Source of the DNA: Algoriphagus zhangzhouensis
GTDB lineage: Bacteria > Bacteroidota > Bacteroidia > Cytophagales > Cyclobacteriaceae
Assembly (NCBI RefSeq): GCF_900148515.1
Contig: NZ_FRXN01000001.1
Coordinates: 310,001 to 374,000, forward strand
DNA: 64,000 nt
Direction: 5' to 3'
Position numbers and translations under genes: made by a program. The notes beneath the pieces were generated by a model. It made no database searches. It was not told where the DNA came from and saw only the letters and a list, made by a program, of their open reading frames with translations. Of this stretch, positions 51,076-60,215 are shown piece by piece. Position 1 is the stretch's first letter; each line of letters opens with the position of its first letter.

Positions 51076-52089
51076 ATGGCAATTATGCGCCGAATTGGGA
51101 AAATAGTATTGGTGATACTTTTGTCATTGGTGTTTTTTCTTTTGCTGCTATTTAAAAGTGATATTCCTCAAGAGGAATTGCTTGCAAAGTACAGTTATCC
51201 AGAATCCCATTTTATAGAAATTGATGGTGTAACGCTGCATGTGAGGCTCGTTGGAAGTGGTGAGCCTGTGATTTTGCTGCATGGAAGCTTTTCTTCATTG
51301 CATACTTGGGATGAATGGCAAAGAGAGATGAGTCCTTATTTTTTGACCATATCAGTGGATTTACCGGGACATGGATTGACAGGGCCTGATCCACTCCAGA
51401 GATATACCATTGGAGATTATAGCCAATTTGTCCTAAGGCTTTCTGAAAAACTAAATATTAACAAATTTCATTTAGCAGGGAATTCGATGGGAGGGGCAGT
51501 GGCTTTGAAAATTGCAGATACTAGACCTGATAAAGTGCTTTCTTTGAATTTGATAGATGCTGCTGGAGCCCCCCAGATTCAACCAAGGCAATTGGATTCA
51601 GATTCTACAAGTACGAAAAGTAATCCCTTAATTTTTGATTTGATTAAGAATCCAGTCTTCTCCAAGATTCTGCTAAAATGCACTCCAAAGTTCTTATTTA
51701 CCAAGAATATACAAGAGGTATATGGCGACCCGGAAAAGGTGCACGAAAAAACTATTGATCGCTATTTCGATTTGATGCTCCGTGAAGGAAATCGCCAGGC
51801 TACCTTGGAAAGGTTTGCGTTGCCAAGAGATTATGTCAAAGAATTCTCAAGGATTACTATGCCTGTTTTGATTCAATGGGGAGACAGGGATCGATGGATA
51901 CCGATTTCTAATGCTCTAGAATTTAAAAAAGTAATGCCAGAAGCTCATTTGGTGGTTTTTGAAGGAGCAGGACATGTGCCTATGGAAGAAATTCCGACGG
52001 AATCTGTCGCGGAGTACTTATCCTTTCTGGGAGTGGAGATTAGGAAAGACTACCTTCAGCAACCCAAATTCGTGACCTATGCAGATTGA
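51076..52089 (+). CDS. Membrane-anchored alpha/beta hydrolase
   Basis: 337 residues from the ATG at 51076; the frame opens earlier at a TTG inside the divergent Nramp gene. N-terminal membrane anchor (about 8-27), then a classical fold: oxyanion HGSFSS, nucleophile elbow GNSMGG, Asp in WGDRDRW and His in GAGHVPMEE. The substrate is unknown (esterase, epoxide- or C-C hydrolase-like). It overlaps rmuC by 11 bp, so both are co-transcribed. Confidence 0.87.
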   Translation: MAIMRRIGKIVLVILLSLVFFLLLLFKSDIPQEELLAKYSYPESHFIEIDGVTLHVRLVGSGEPVILLHGSFSSLHTWDEWQREMSPYFLTISVDLPGHGLTGPDPLQRYTIGDYSQFVLRLSEKLNINKFHLAGNSMGGAVALKIADTRPDKVLSLNLIDAAGAPQIQPRQLDSDSTSTKSNPLIFDLIKNPVFSKILLKCTPKFLFTKNIQEVYGDPEKVHEKTIDRYFDLMLREGNRQATLERFALPRDYVKEFSRITMPVLIQWGDRDRWIPISNALEFKKVMPEAHLVVFEGAGHVPMEEIPTESVAEYLSFLGVEIRKDYLQQPKFVTYAD

Positions 52090-53323
52090 AATTTTAATTG
52101 GACTAGTCTTATTGATCCAGGTGATTTTCCTGGTTGTTTTTCTTTTGGATAGAAAAAGGAATTCAGGTTCAGAGCAGCTTCAAAGACAGCTCATTGAGTT
52201 AAAAAGAGAATTGGAATCAGGTCTGGCAATGGCAAGAAAAGAATCCAGAGAGAGTTTGAACTCTCAATTTCAATTGGTTTTCAATTCTTTGAGATCTAGT
52301 GCTTTGGATCAAAAAGAAGCCCTCAAGTCATTTGGTGAGGTCTTTCGCCAAAATGTTCAGGATTTTAATGGTGTGCAAAGAGAAAAGTTGGGTGAACTCA
52401 ATCGCCGTCAGGAAGAATTGATGAAAGCTACAGAATTGAAGCTGGAAAGAATTCGTGAAACGGTAGATGAAAAACTCCAAAAGACTCTTGAAACTCGTCT
52501 GGGGCAGTCCTTTGAAATGGTCAGCAATCAATTGCAAGCCGTTCAAAAAGGGTTGGGAGAAATGCAAAGCCTAGCAAATGGAGTTGGAGATCTGAAAAGA
52601 GTGTTGAGCAATGTGAAGAGTCGAGGAGTTTTGGGCGAATACCAACTACAGGCAATTTTGGAAAACCAATTGGCCCCTGATCAATACGTGTTCAATGCGG
52701 ATGTAGGAAAAGGAAACCGTGAGCGAGTGGAATTTGCAGTGAAAATGCCAGGTCAGGATGCTCCTGTTTTATTGCCAATGGACTCCAAATTCCCTCAGGA
52801 ATCATTTCTAAGATTAGTTGATGCTTACGAATCAGTAGATAAAGTGGCCATTGAAGCCAATCGAATTGAATTGATCAAAGCGGTAAAAAAGGCGGCTTCT
52901 GACATTCAGAATAAATACATCCATCCACCGTATACGACAGATTTTGCAATTTTATTTTTACCTGTTGAAAGTCTATATGCTGAAATCCTTCGTGAACCGG
53001 GACTTGCCCAGCAAATTCAACAGGATTACAAAGTCTTAGTCACAGGCCCTACGACGCTTTCTGCCATTCTAAATAGCCTTCAAATGGGCTTCAGAACCTT
53101 GGCAATTCAAAAAAGAAGTTCTGAGGTCTGGCAAATTTTAGGTGCTATTAAGACTGAATTTGGCAAATTCGGAGACTTAATAGAAAAGACCCAGAAGAAA
53201 CTTAATGAGGCCAATTCCGAATTGGATAAGTTAGTGGGGGTTCGAACAAGAGCCATACAAAGGAAGTTGAAGGATGTAGAAGAGCTTCCGGCAATTAAGA
53301 GTAGACAAGTCTTGGATGATTAG
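52079..53323 (+). CDS. rmuC: DNA recombination protein RmuC
   Basis: 414 residues. N-terminal membrane anchor (ILIGLVLLIQVIFLVVFLL), a long coiled coil (about 30-170) and the RmuC nuclease-like domain with LSNVKSRGVLGEYQLQAIL, PVLLPMDSKFPQ and FAILFLPVESLYAE. RmuC limits inversions at short repeats and acts on aberrant DNA. Start at the ATG at 52079, inside the hydrolase gene end. Confidence 0.93.
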   Translation: MQIEILIGLVLLIQVIFLVVFLLDRKRNSGSEQLQRQLIELKRELESGLAMARKESRESLNSQFQLVFNSLRSSALDQKEALKSFGEVFRQNVQDFNGVQREKLGELNRRQEELMKATELKLERIRETVDEKLQKTLETRLGQSFEMVSNQLQAVQKGLGEMQSLANGVGDLKRVLSNVKSRGVLGEYQLQAILENQLAPDQYVFNADVGKGNRERVEFAVKMPGQDAPVLLPMDSKFPQESFLRLVDAYESVDKVAIEANRIELIKAVKKAASDIQNKYIHPPYTTDFAILFLPVESLYAEILREPGLAQQIQQDYKVLVTGPTTLSAILNSLQMGFRTLAIQKRSSEVWQILGAIKTEFGKFGDLIEKTQKKLNEANSELDKLVGVRTRAIQRKLKDVEELPAIKSRQVLDD

Positions 53324-53427
53324 TTAAAAATCAAAAGAAATCTTCTTAAATCCCATTGCCCTTTGCTAACTTAGCCTAGCTTCGCAAAAGAATATTCTTA
53401 AATGCTGATTACCATTTAGAAAGATAT

Positions 53428-53435
53428 TACTTTTG
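53428..53435 (+). promoter_or_regulatory. -7 box of trkA-trkH
   Basis: TACTTTTG, exact TAnnTTTG match, 29 bp before the trkA ATG. Confidence 0.5.
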
Positions 53436-53464
53436 TAGCTTGTTTTATCACCAGAACAATACCT

Positions 53465-54811
53465 ATGGGGATGCACATTGTAATTGCAGGAGCAGGGGAT
53501 ATGGGTTACCACCTTGCCGAGCAATTAAGTTATGATAATAAAGACATTACGCTGATTGATACAGAGCGTGAAGTTTTGGATTATGTTTCTTCCAAGCTGG
53601 ATGTATTGACAGTTTTAGGAGATGCCACATCTATTGATATCCTTCAAAGAGCCAATGTTTCAAGTGCAAGCATGGTCTTGGCTGTTACGACCTCTGAAAA
53701 GACTAATATTGTTGCGGCAGTTTTGGCCAAACAATTAGGTGCAAAAAGAGTGATGGCCCGGGTAAGGAACCACTCTTACCTGAACAATGAAAACATCAAT
53801 TACTTTCAGAATTTAGGAATCGACAATTTGATTTCACCGACTATGCTTTGTAGTCGTGAGATCTTCAATATGATTCAAAACTCCTCTTTTACTGAGGTAT
53901 TCGATTTCGAAGGAGGGAAGTTGAATATTGTTGGAGTGACTTTGGATCAAACCAATCCTTTGGTGAATCAAAGGATTATGGATATGAAACTCAATCCGAT
54001 TTTTGAGGATATCCGAATCATCGCAATCCTGAGGGATCTGAAAACAATCATTCCTCGAGGCTCCACCATCATTAGAAATCATGACCATGTATTCTTTATC
54101 TCTAATAAGAAGCATACAGAAAGTATCTTGGATTTGATAGGTCAAAAGAAGCGAACTATCAAAAATATCATGATCATCGGTGGAGATGATATGGCTTTGA
54201 CCACTGCCTTGAAGTTGGAAGATCATTTCCGTGTTACCTTGGTCAATAAGGATAAGGAAAGATGTAAGTGGTTGGCTGAGAATCTTCCTAATACATTGAT
54301 TATCAATGGTGATTATAAAAACATTGAATTGCTGATTGAGGAAGGCTTGGAGCAGATGGATGCCTTTTTGGCTTTGACAGAATCCTCCGAAACCAATATT
54401 ATTACGAGTTTGTCTGCTAAAAATCATGGGGTTTATAAAACGATCGCCCATGTGGATACTCGTGAATACATTCATATTTCCCACAGTATCGGAGTCGATT
54501 CTTTGATCAACAAGAAGTTGGTTGCAGCAAATGAGATCTCAAGATATTTGAAGAAAGGAACAGTGGAAGCTGTATCTGGAATTTACGGTGTAGATGCAGA
54601 ATTCATTCAATACTCAGTTTGCAAAAACAATAGACTGACCAAATATGCTTTGAAGGATCTTCATTTCCCGGATACAGCCATTGTAGCGGGGGTAATCCGT
54701 GGAGAGGATGTGTTTATTCCTGATGGAGATTTTGAGCTTCAAATGAATGATAAAGCAATTGTTCTGGCACTTCCACAAGCCAAAGGGCCTTTGGAAAAAC
54801 TTTTTCACTAG
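53465..54811 (+). CDS. trkA: Trk potassium uptake regulatory subunit TrkA
   Basis: 448 residues with two RCK units. The first begins HIVIAGAGDMGYHLAEQL, a GxGxxG nucleotide site; the second begins NIMIIGGDDMALTTALKL near residue 235. Each is followed by a TrkA-C domain. It is the peripheral NAD(H)/ATP-binding gate of the Trk channel. trkH starts three bases after its stop. The start could also be the ATG two codons downstream. Confidence 0.95.
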   Translation: MGMHIVIAGAGDMGYHLAEQLSYDNKDITLIDTEREVLDYVSSKLDVLTVLGDATSIDILQRANVSSASMVLAVTTSEKTNIVAAVLAKQLGAKRVMARVRNHSYLNNENINYFQNLGIDNLISPTMLCSREIFNMIQNSSFTEVFDFEGGKLNIVGVTLDQTNPLVNQRIMDMKLNPIFEDIRIIAILRDLKTIIPRGSTIIRNHDHVFFISNKKHTESILDLIGQKKRTIKNIMIIGGDDMALTTALKLEDHFRVTLVNKDKERCKWLAENLPNTLIINGDYKNIELLIEEGLEQMDAFLALTESSETNIITSLSAKNHGVYKTIAHVDTREYIHISHSIGVDSLINKKLVAANEISRYLKKGTVEAVSGIYGVDAEFIQYSVCKNNRLTKYALKDLHFPDTAIVAGVIRGEDVFIPDGDFELQMNDKAIVLALPQAKGPLEKLFH

Positions 54812-54814
54812 TAT

Positions 54815-56263
54815 ATGATTCACTTCAAGGAGATAGCAAAAATCATGGGAGCACTCTTGTTGCTCATCGCGGTTTTGATGGTTCCTGCTGTTATTTTCTC
54901 AATCTATTTTGGGGAAGATCCATGGCCAATATTGGTATCCATGTGTATTTCCTCAGTGGTTGGTGGTATTTTCTTTTTCTCCTTTTCCAAGCAAGATCAG
55001 AATATCCGTAAAAGAGAAGGATATCTTATTGTGGCGCTCAGTTGGGTATTTATGACCCTTTTTGGGATGTTGCCATTTATTTTGAGTGCTGAGATCAAAT
55101 CCTTTCAAGACGCTCTTTTTGAGACGATGTCAGGTTTGACTACTACTGGTGCGAGTATTCTAACTGATATTGAGGCAATGGACAAGGGGCTTCTCTTTTG
55201 GAGAAGTATGACTCAGTGGATTGGAGGCTTGGGAATTATCGTTTTGACCGTTGCTATTTTTCCATTGTTGGGAATCGGTGGGATTGAGCTTTTTGTTGCA
55301 GAATCTCCTGGACCAACTTCCGATAAAGTTCATCCAAGAATTTCAGAAACAGCTAAAAGGCTTTGGTATTTGTATGTAGGCTTGACAGTAGCTGCAACAT
55401 TGCTTTATTGGGTAGGGGGAATGACTTTCTTTGATGCGATCAATCATGCATTGACGACAATGGCTACTGGAGGGTTTTCAACCAAAAACTCATCCATGGC
55501 CTATTATGATTCGGCATTTATCCAGTATGTGGCCATATTCTTTATGTTCTTGGCCGGTACAAATTTTACAGTCATTTATTTTGGATTGATCGGGAAATTC
55601 AAAAGGGTTTTACAAAGTGATGAGTTTAAAACCTACGCTTTTGCCTTGTTGGCATTTTCAGTCATTTTGTTTTATCCGATCATCAACAAAGGAGGCGTAG
55701 ATTATGAGCTGGCCTTCCGAAAGTCCATGTTCCAAGTTGTGTCTCTGGTTACTACCACTGGGTTTGTGACAGACGATTATACCCAATATGGTCAAGGGGC
55801 TACTTTCGTGTTTTTTATGCTTCTCTTTTTGGGGGGATCTGCTGGATCTACTGCAGGTGGGATCAAGTTTGTAAGACATCTGACTTTCGTGAAGAATTCC
55901 TGGCTTGAATTTAAGCGATTGGTTCACCCTAGGGCGGTGGTTCCATTGATTATCAACGGTGACAGAGTTACTGGAAGAATCATCACACACATAATGAACT
56001 TCCTGTTGATCTACTTGCTAACATTTGTGATTGGGGCTTTGGTACTTTCCTTGATGGGATATGATTTACCAACTTCCTTGGGAGCTGTTGCTACCTGTTT
56101 GGGGAATGTCGGTCCGGCAATAGGAAATGTTGGTCCTGTCGATAATTTTGCCTTTTTCTCAGGCTCTGCTAAAGTATTCCTATCATTTATCATGCTTTTG
56201 GGAAGATTGGAGCTGTTTACAATCCTGATTTTATTTACTCCTTTCTTCTGGAGAGCCAATTAA
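54815..56263 (+). CDS. trkH: Trk potassium uptake channel subunit TrkH
   Basis: 482 residues, 8 to 10 membrane helices in four M1-P-M2 repeats. The four filter loops are visible: GLTTTGAS, TTMATGGFST, SLVTTTGFVT and TCLGNVGPAIG. It imports K+ with TrkA as gate. Its stop overlaps the convergent helicase stop by 4 bp. Confidence 0.95.
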   Translation: MIHFKEIAKIMGALLLLIAVLMVPAVIFSIYFGEDPWPILVSMCISSVVGGIFFFSFSKQDQNIRKREGYLIVALSWVFMTLFGMLPFILSAEIKSFQDALFETMSGLTTTGASILTDIEAMDKGLLFWRSMTQWIGGLGIIVLTVAIFPLLGIGGIELFVAESPGPTSDKVHPRISETAKRLWYLYVGLTVAATLLYWVGGMTFFDAINHALTTMATGGFSTKNSSMAYYDSAFIQYVAIFFMFLAGTNFTVIYFGLIGKFKRVLQSDEFKTYAFALLAFSVILFYPIINKGGVDYELAFRKSMFQVVSLVTTTGFVTDDYTQYGQGATFVFFMLLFLGGSAGSTAGGIKFVRHLTFVKNSWLEFKRLVHPRAVVPLIINGDRVTGRIITHIMNFLLIYLLTFVIGALVLSLMGYDLPTSLGAVATCLGNVGPAIGNVGPVDNFAFFSGSAKVFLSFIMLLGRLELFTILILFTPFFWRAN

Positions 56264-58719
56264 TCCTGAACTGCGAATTGGGCCTGAATTTTTACTATTC
56301 GGTCCTCTAAGCTTTCTGAGGTGATACTGGTTCTACTCAATCTATCCACCATGATTGGGAATGAAAACGGAGTGAACTGAACCGGCCGATTGACCACAAT
56401 TCGATTTCTATTGATCTTCTGGATTGCCTTGATAAATTTATCCTGATCCATCTGTTGGTTCAAAGCCTCATTGTGGGCCTGTTTGAGCAACAGATTTTGT
56501 GGATCATACTGTTCGAAAACTTGAAAGAGTAGGCTGGAATTTGCCTGAATGTGCTTGAAAGTCGTCGGTTTGCCAGGATATCCTTGAAAAACCAATCCAG
56601 CGATACTGGCTATTTCTCTAAATTTTCTTCTAGTCATTTCGCTTTCATTGACACATTGAAGGACATCATTTTCTAGATTTTTCAGTGAGAAAATATCCTC
56701 TTCCAAAATTTCCTCAATAGCAATTGGAACATCAGAAAGCAGTTCAAAACCATAGTCATTCATTGCCATATTAAAAGAAATAGGCTGACTTTGGGATATC
56801 CGATAAGCAATCAATGCACTCATCAATTCATGCATCATTCTTCCTTCAAAGGGATAAAAGAAAAGATGATATCCCTGTTGGCTTTGATGCGACTCTATCA
56901 GGAAAGTATTTCGATCTGGCACAATCGAAAGCTTGCTTTGAAGATCCAGAATGGGAAGGATTCGAGTGACTTCTTCTGAATCATGAATCCCCAAATTGTA
57001 GGCCTCTAGAATTTTTAGGATTTGTTCAGAAAGCATGGAAGAAAGAGACATTCGTGCCCCCATCCAAGAGACTACATTTTTAGATTGCTTTTCACTGACT
57101 TTGACTATGGCATTCATGTCCCGGATTTGTAAAAGCTCCAATGATCTTCCAGCAAAGAAGAAGCGATCTCCAATTTTCATTTTAGAAATAAAATATTCCT
57201 CTACACTTCCCAGATAGGCCCCGTTTTTAAACTTGACCTTCATCATGGCCTCGGAAACGATGGTTCCCATTGAAAGCCGATGCTTCATGGCGATCTTCTT
57301 GTTTTTTACCCGGTTGATTCCATCTTCATCCAAAATCACTTTCAGGAAATCTTCATAATTTCCCAATGTGCTACCACCCACAGTTATAAATTCCATAACC
57401 CAATTCATTTCTTCCACTTTTAGTTCTGAATAAGAATAAGTCCTTTGAACGATAGGGAAAATATGATCCGGCGTAAAACCCTCACCAACTGCGAGAGTGA
57501 CTAAAAACTGGATCAAGACATCATAAGAAAGGAGGGGGGCAAATTGAGATTCCATTTCTCCTTTTTCAACTGCTTTTCGAAGTGCAGCTGCCTCAATCAA
57601 TTCTAAGGAATTGGTGGGGACAAAGTAGATTTTGGAGGGTAAACCCGGCTGATGACCTGCCCGTCCGGCACGTTGAATGAATCGAGCTACTCCTTTGGGA
57701 CTTCCTACTTGGATCACCTTGTCTACAGGACGAAAATCCACCCCTAAATCCAAACTTGATGTACAAACCACCAGTTTCAGTTTGCCTTCATGAAGCGATT
57801 GTTCAACCCAGCTTCTTACTGTCATATCCAAGGATCCGTGATGCATGGCAATCCAGCCGGCCCAATCAGGTCTTGCTTCCAGAATTTTTTGGTACCAAAT
57901 CTCTGTCTGGGACCGAGTGTTTGTAAAAAGCAAAACTGTTTTAGCCGATTCTATAATAGGAATCACTTTGTCCAAAAGCCGAATTCCCAAATGTCCTGAC
58001 CATGGATACTTTTCAATTTCATCAGGAAATACTGACTCTATTAAAATCTCCTTACCCAGATCTGCTTTGATGATATGAATGGGAAGATCTTTTCCTAAAA
58101 GGGCTTTTGCAGCTTCTTCCAAATTGCCAATCGTTGCAGAAATAGCCCAGCGTCTAAATTGATTTGGACAGAGGTCTTGAATGTATTCTAGGGCTAATTG
58201 AACCTGAACACCTCGTTTGTTTCCAATCAATTCATGCCATTCATCCACCACTACTGTTTGGAGAGTTTGAAACAAATCTTGATGCCCTTTTTGTGAGATC
58301 AGAATATGCAATGTTTCCGGAGTGGTGATCAAAACTTCGGGTGGTCTTGCCTTTAATGCGGCTCTCGTTTTTGCATCTGTATCTCCATTCCTAACGGCCA
58401 CTCGCCAAGGTAAACCAATCTGATCGCAGACTTCTTGCATGGCTTTTTGGATATCCTGAGCCAAAGCTCTAAGAGGAGTCACCCAAATTAGTTGAAGCCC
58501 ATTGTTCTTCTTTGTTTTCCAATATTGAGGATTTTGATTGATAAAATCCATGAGGACCGGAAACCAAAGAGCGAAGGTTTTTCCAGAACCGGTAGGAGCA
58601 TTTAAAAGACCAGATTTTCCATCTAGATAATCATTCCAAGCTTGAATTTGGAATGGGAATGCTTCCCAGCCTTTATTCTGAAAATAAGAAAGTCCTATTT
58701 GTAATCTTGGGTCCAACAT
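56260..58719 (-). CDS. Ligase-associated DNA damage response DEXH-box helicase (Lhr-like)
   Basis: 819 residues. Walker A APTGSGKT (41-48), TPLRALA, ITTPETLH, DEWH (159-162), SATIGN, and the second RecA domain with TSSLDLGVDFRPVDKVIQVGSPKG and QRAGRAGHQPG. The Lhr-type winged-helix and beta-barrel C-terminus follow. Length and the DEWH box fit the family encoded with an ATP-dependent DNA ligase, an exonuclease and a phosphoesterase. None of those partners is beside it here. Confidence 0.88.
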   Translation of the reverse strand: MLDPRLQIGLSYFQNKGWEAFPFQIQAWNDYLDGKSGLLNAPTGSGKTFALWFPVLMDFINQNPQYWKTKKNNGLQLIWVTPLRALAQDIQKAMQEVCDQIGLPWRVAVRNGDTDAKTRAALKARPPEVLITTPETLHILISQKGHQDLFQTLQTVVVDEWHELIGNKRGVQVQLALEYIQDLCPNQFRRWAISATIGNLEEAAKALLGKDLPIHIIKADLGKEILIESVFPDEIEKYPWSGHLGIRLLDKVIPIIESAKTVLLFTNTRSQTEIWYQKILEARPDWAGWIAMHHGSLDMTVRSWVEQSLHEGKLKLVVCTSSLDLGVDFRPVDKVIQVGSPKGVARFIQRAGRAGHQPGLPSKIYFVPTNSLELIEAAALRKAVEKGEMESQFAPLLSYDVLIQFLVTLAVGEGFTPDHIFPIVQRTYSYSELKVEEMNWVMEFITVGGSTLGNYEDFLKVILDEDGINRVKNKKIAMKHRLSMGTIVSEAMMKVKFKNGAYLGSVEEYFISKMKIGDRFFFAGRSLELLQIRDMNAIVKVSEKQSKNVVSWMGARMSLSSMLSEQILKILEAYNLGIHDSEEVTRILPILDLQSKLSIVPDRNTFLIESHQSQQGYHLFFYPFEGRMMHELMSALIAYRISQSQPISFNMAMNDYGFELLSDVPIAIEEILEEDIFSLKNLENDVLQCVNESEMTRRKFREIASIAGLVFQGYPGKPTTFKHIQANSSLLFQVFEQYDPQNLLLKQAHNEALNQQMDQDKFIKAIQKINRNRIVVNRPVQFTPFSFPIMVDRLSRTSITSESLEDRIVKIQAQFAVQD

Positions 58720-59034
58720 TGATTGGAAGTATACAATTTTATGAAGCTATTGTTGAAGATAAAGTGGAATATAGAAACCTACATAAGATTGTCGCAAATT
58801 GACAATTTCTTTCGTTAATGGAGTATTAAATAAGCATCACATATACGACTAAACTATAGTTTAAAAAATAAAACATGTTTATGCGCTAAATGTTAATTAT
58901 TGGAAATTCAATGATTTAGTGCTTATAATGAATTATTTTGTAGAAAAATATCAAAAGATTAGTTTCATCGCTTTTGAATATTAATCTTAGAGAAATATAA
59001 ATAATAGCCTATACGTCAGAAATCTACCAAAACC
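58720..59034. other. AT-rich divergent intergenic region
   Basis: No gene or clear promoter. It contains an inverted repeat ATTGTC/GACAAT with a 7-base spacer (58788-58806) and a perfect palindrome AAACTATAGTTT (58851-58862). Either could be an operator. Confidence 0.35.
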
Positions 59035-59544
59035 ATGAAAAAGTTGTTGCTTGGGCTGATCGTTGCAATAGGATTCTTTTCCTGCACCGATACAGCTTCA
59101 GATAAATATACGGGCAACCAGGTACAATATCAGTTGTTTCAGGCTTCTGACTTTAATTATACTGGTTTAGTCACGATCAAAGAATTGATAGGAGGGAATT
59201 TGGAGCTTAGTATCCGAATGGAAGGTGAAAGAGGAGATCGCGATACTCAATATCCTGCCCATTTACATTTTGGAGGTTATGATACTCCCAATGCTCAAAT
59301 AGCATTTATGCTAAATCCAGTAGATGCCCATGATCTGGAAAGTACCACGGTATTGGAACAACTAACAGATGGGAACAGGTTGTTATATGATGAAATTTTA
59401 GGTTTCAAAGGCCATGTTAAAGTTCACCTTGCAAGTGATGGCCCAGATTATGAGACTATTCTTGTTGCAGGAAATATCGGAGCTTTGGGACATTCCATGG
59501 AGTTTGATCGGGAGCAAATGGCTATTTGTGGAAAGGACTTTTAA
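59035..59544 (+). CDS. Hypothetical lipoprotein with HxH motif
   Basis: 169 residues. Lipoprotein signal with lipobox FFSC (Cys17). The mature part is a beta-rich domain with PAHLHFGGYD, FKGHVKVHL and GALGHSM, whose histidines are spaced somewhat as in CHRD or Cu/Zn-superoxide-dismutase-like folds. A metal site is possible, but the family is not recognised. It has its own terminator. Confidence 0.65.
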   Translation: MKKLLLGLIVAIGFFSCTDTASDKYTGNQVQYQLFQASDFNYTGLVTIKELIGGNLELSIRMEGERGDRDTQYPAHLHFGGYDTPNAQIAFMLNPVDAHDLESTTVLEQLTDGNRLLYDEILGFKGHVKVHLASDGPDYETILVAGNIGALGHSMEFDREQMAICGKDF

Positions 59545-59557
59545 AGAAAAAAACATA

Positions 59558-59593
59558 AAAAAAGGGGGATGAATTATTTCATCCCCCTTTTTT
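59558..59593. terminator. Bidirectional terminator between two lipoprotein genes
   Basis: GGGGGATGAA and TTCATCCCCC pair around TTAT, flanked by A7 and T6. Strong in both directions. Confidence 0.92.
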
Positions 59594-59606
59594 GTGATTG
59601 GTTGGC

Positions 59607-60209
59607 TTAGTTTAATATCAAAGGGAAAGTGATATCTAAATCAGTTTCTCCGCCTGCATTGACAAAATTCTCGAAACTTGGATTGTCAGCACCTTCAAAG
59701 TCTTTATTCAAATCATGTCTTAAGACTATTCTAAGGTTTCCTGTATTTAATGCAGGGCTAGCTTCTACAACGACAATCCCTTTTACTCCCAGGTTGATAC
59801 CGCCTTCGTCATCATAGCTGTAGGAAAGTGGAGCTGTGGTACCTACAAATGCAGAACCTAAGAAAAAGAATTGATGCTCGTCAGACTCTTCAAGGATTTC
59901 TTCTGTGATGTCTTCACCAGCGATGGAGTTCCCTACTTCGATTTCCATTTGGTAGGTTTTTCCTGCCTCCAAAGTCACATCATCGACCTCAGGTGAAGTG
60001 CCCACTTCGATTCCTTCAGAATCAGATGCCGAAAAGCTAAATGGGCTTCCAACAGTAGCTCCTGATTCATCTAATTCTGTGAATACAAGTGTCACATCGG
60101 TAATCACTTCACCGTCATTTTCAGGAACCGGATCTTCAGAAGAACAAGAACTCATTGAGATAACTGCAGCAGAAAGGGCTAAAAAAGGTAGTTTTTGGTA
60201 AGTTTTCAT
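59607..60209 (-). CDS. Lipoprotein partner of the TonB receptor
   Basis: 200 residues; lipobox with Cys22 (SMSSC). Acidic, beta-rich body with TLEAGKTYQMEIEV, HQFFFLGSAFVG and LRIVLRHDLNKD. It resembles small Bacteroidota lipoproteins paired with TonB receptors and annotated as type 1 periplasmic binding fold superfamily. It starts six bases after the receptor stop, so the two form a unit. Confidence 0.7.
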   Translation of the reverse strand: MKTYQKLPFLALSAAVISMSSCSSEDPVPENDGEVITDVTLVFTELDESGATVGSPFSFSASDSEGIEVGTSPEVDDVTLEAGKTYQMEIEVGNSIAGEDITEEILEESDEHQFFFLGSAFVGTTAPLSYSYDDEGGINLGVKGIVVVEASPALNTGNLRIVLRHDLNKDFEGADNPSFENFVNAGGETDLDITFPLILN

Positions 60210-60215
60210 AGAGTG

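Noticed and set aside
53834..54484. 216-codon open frame on the minus strand inside trkA
   Set aside because: It lies wholly antisense to a well-conserved gene, has no family resemblance and is a shadow of trkA codon use.
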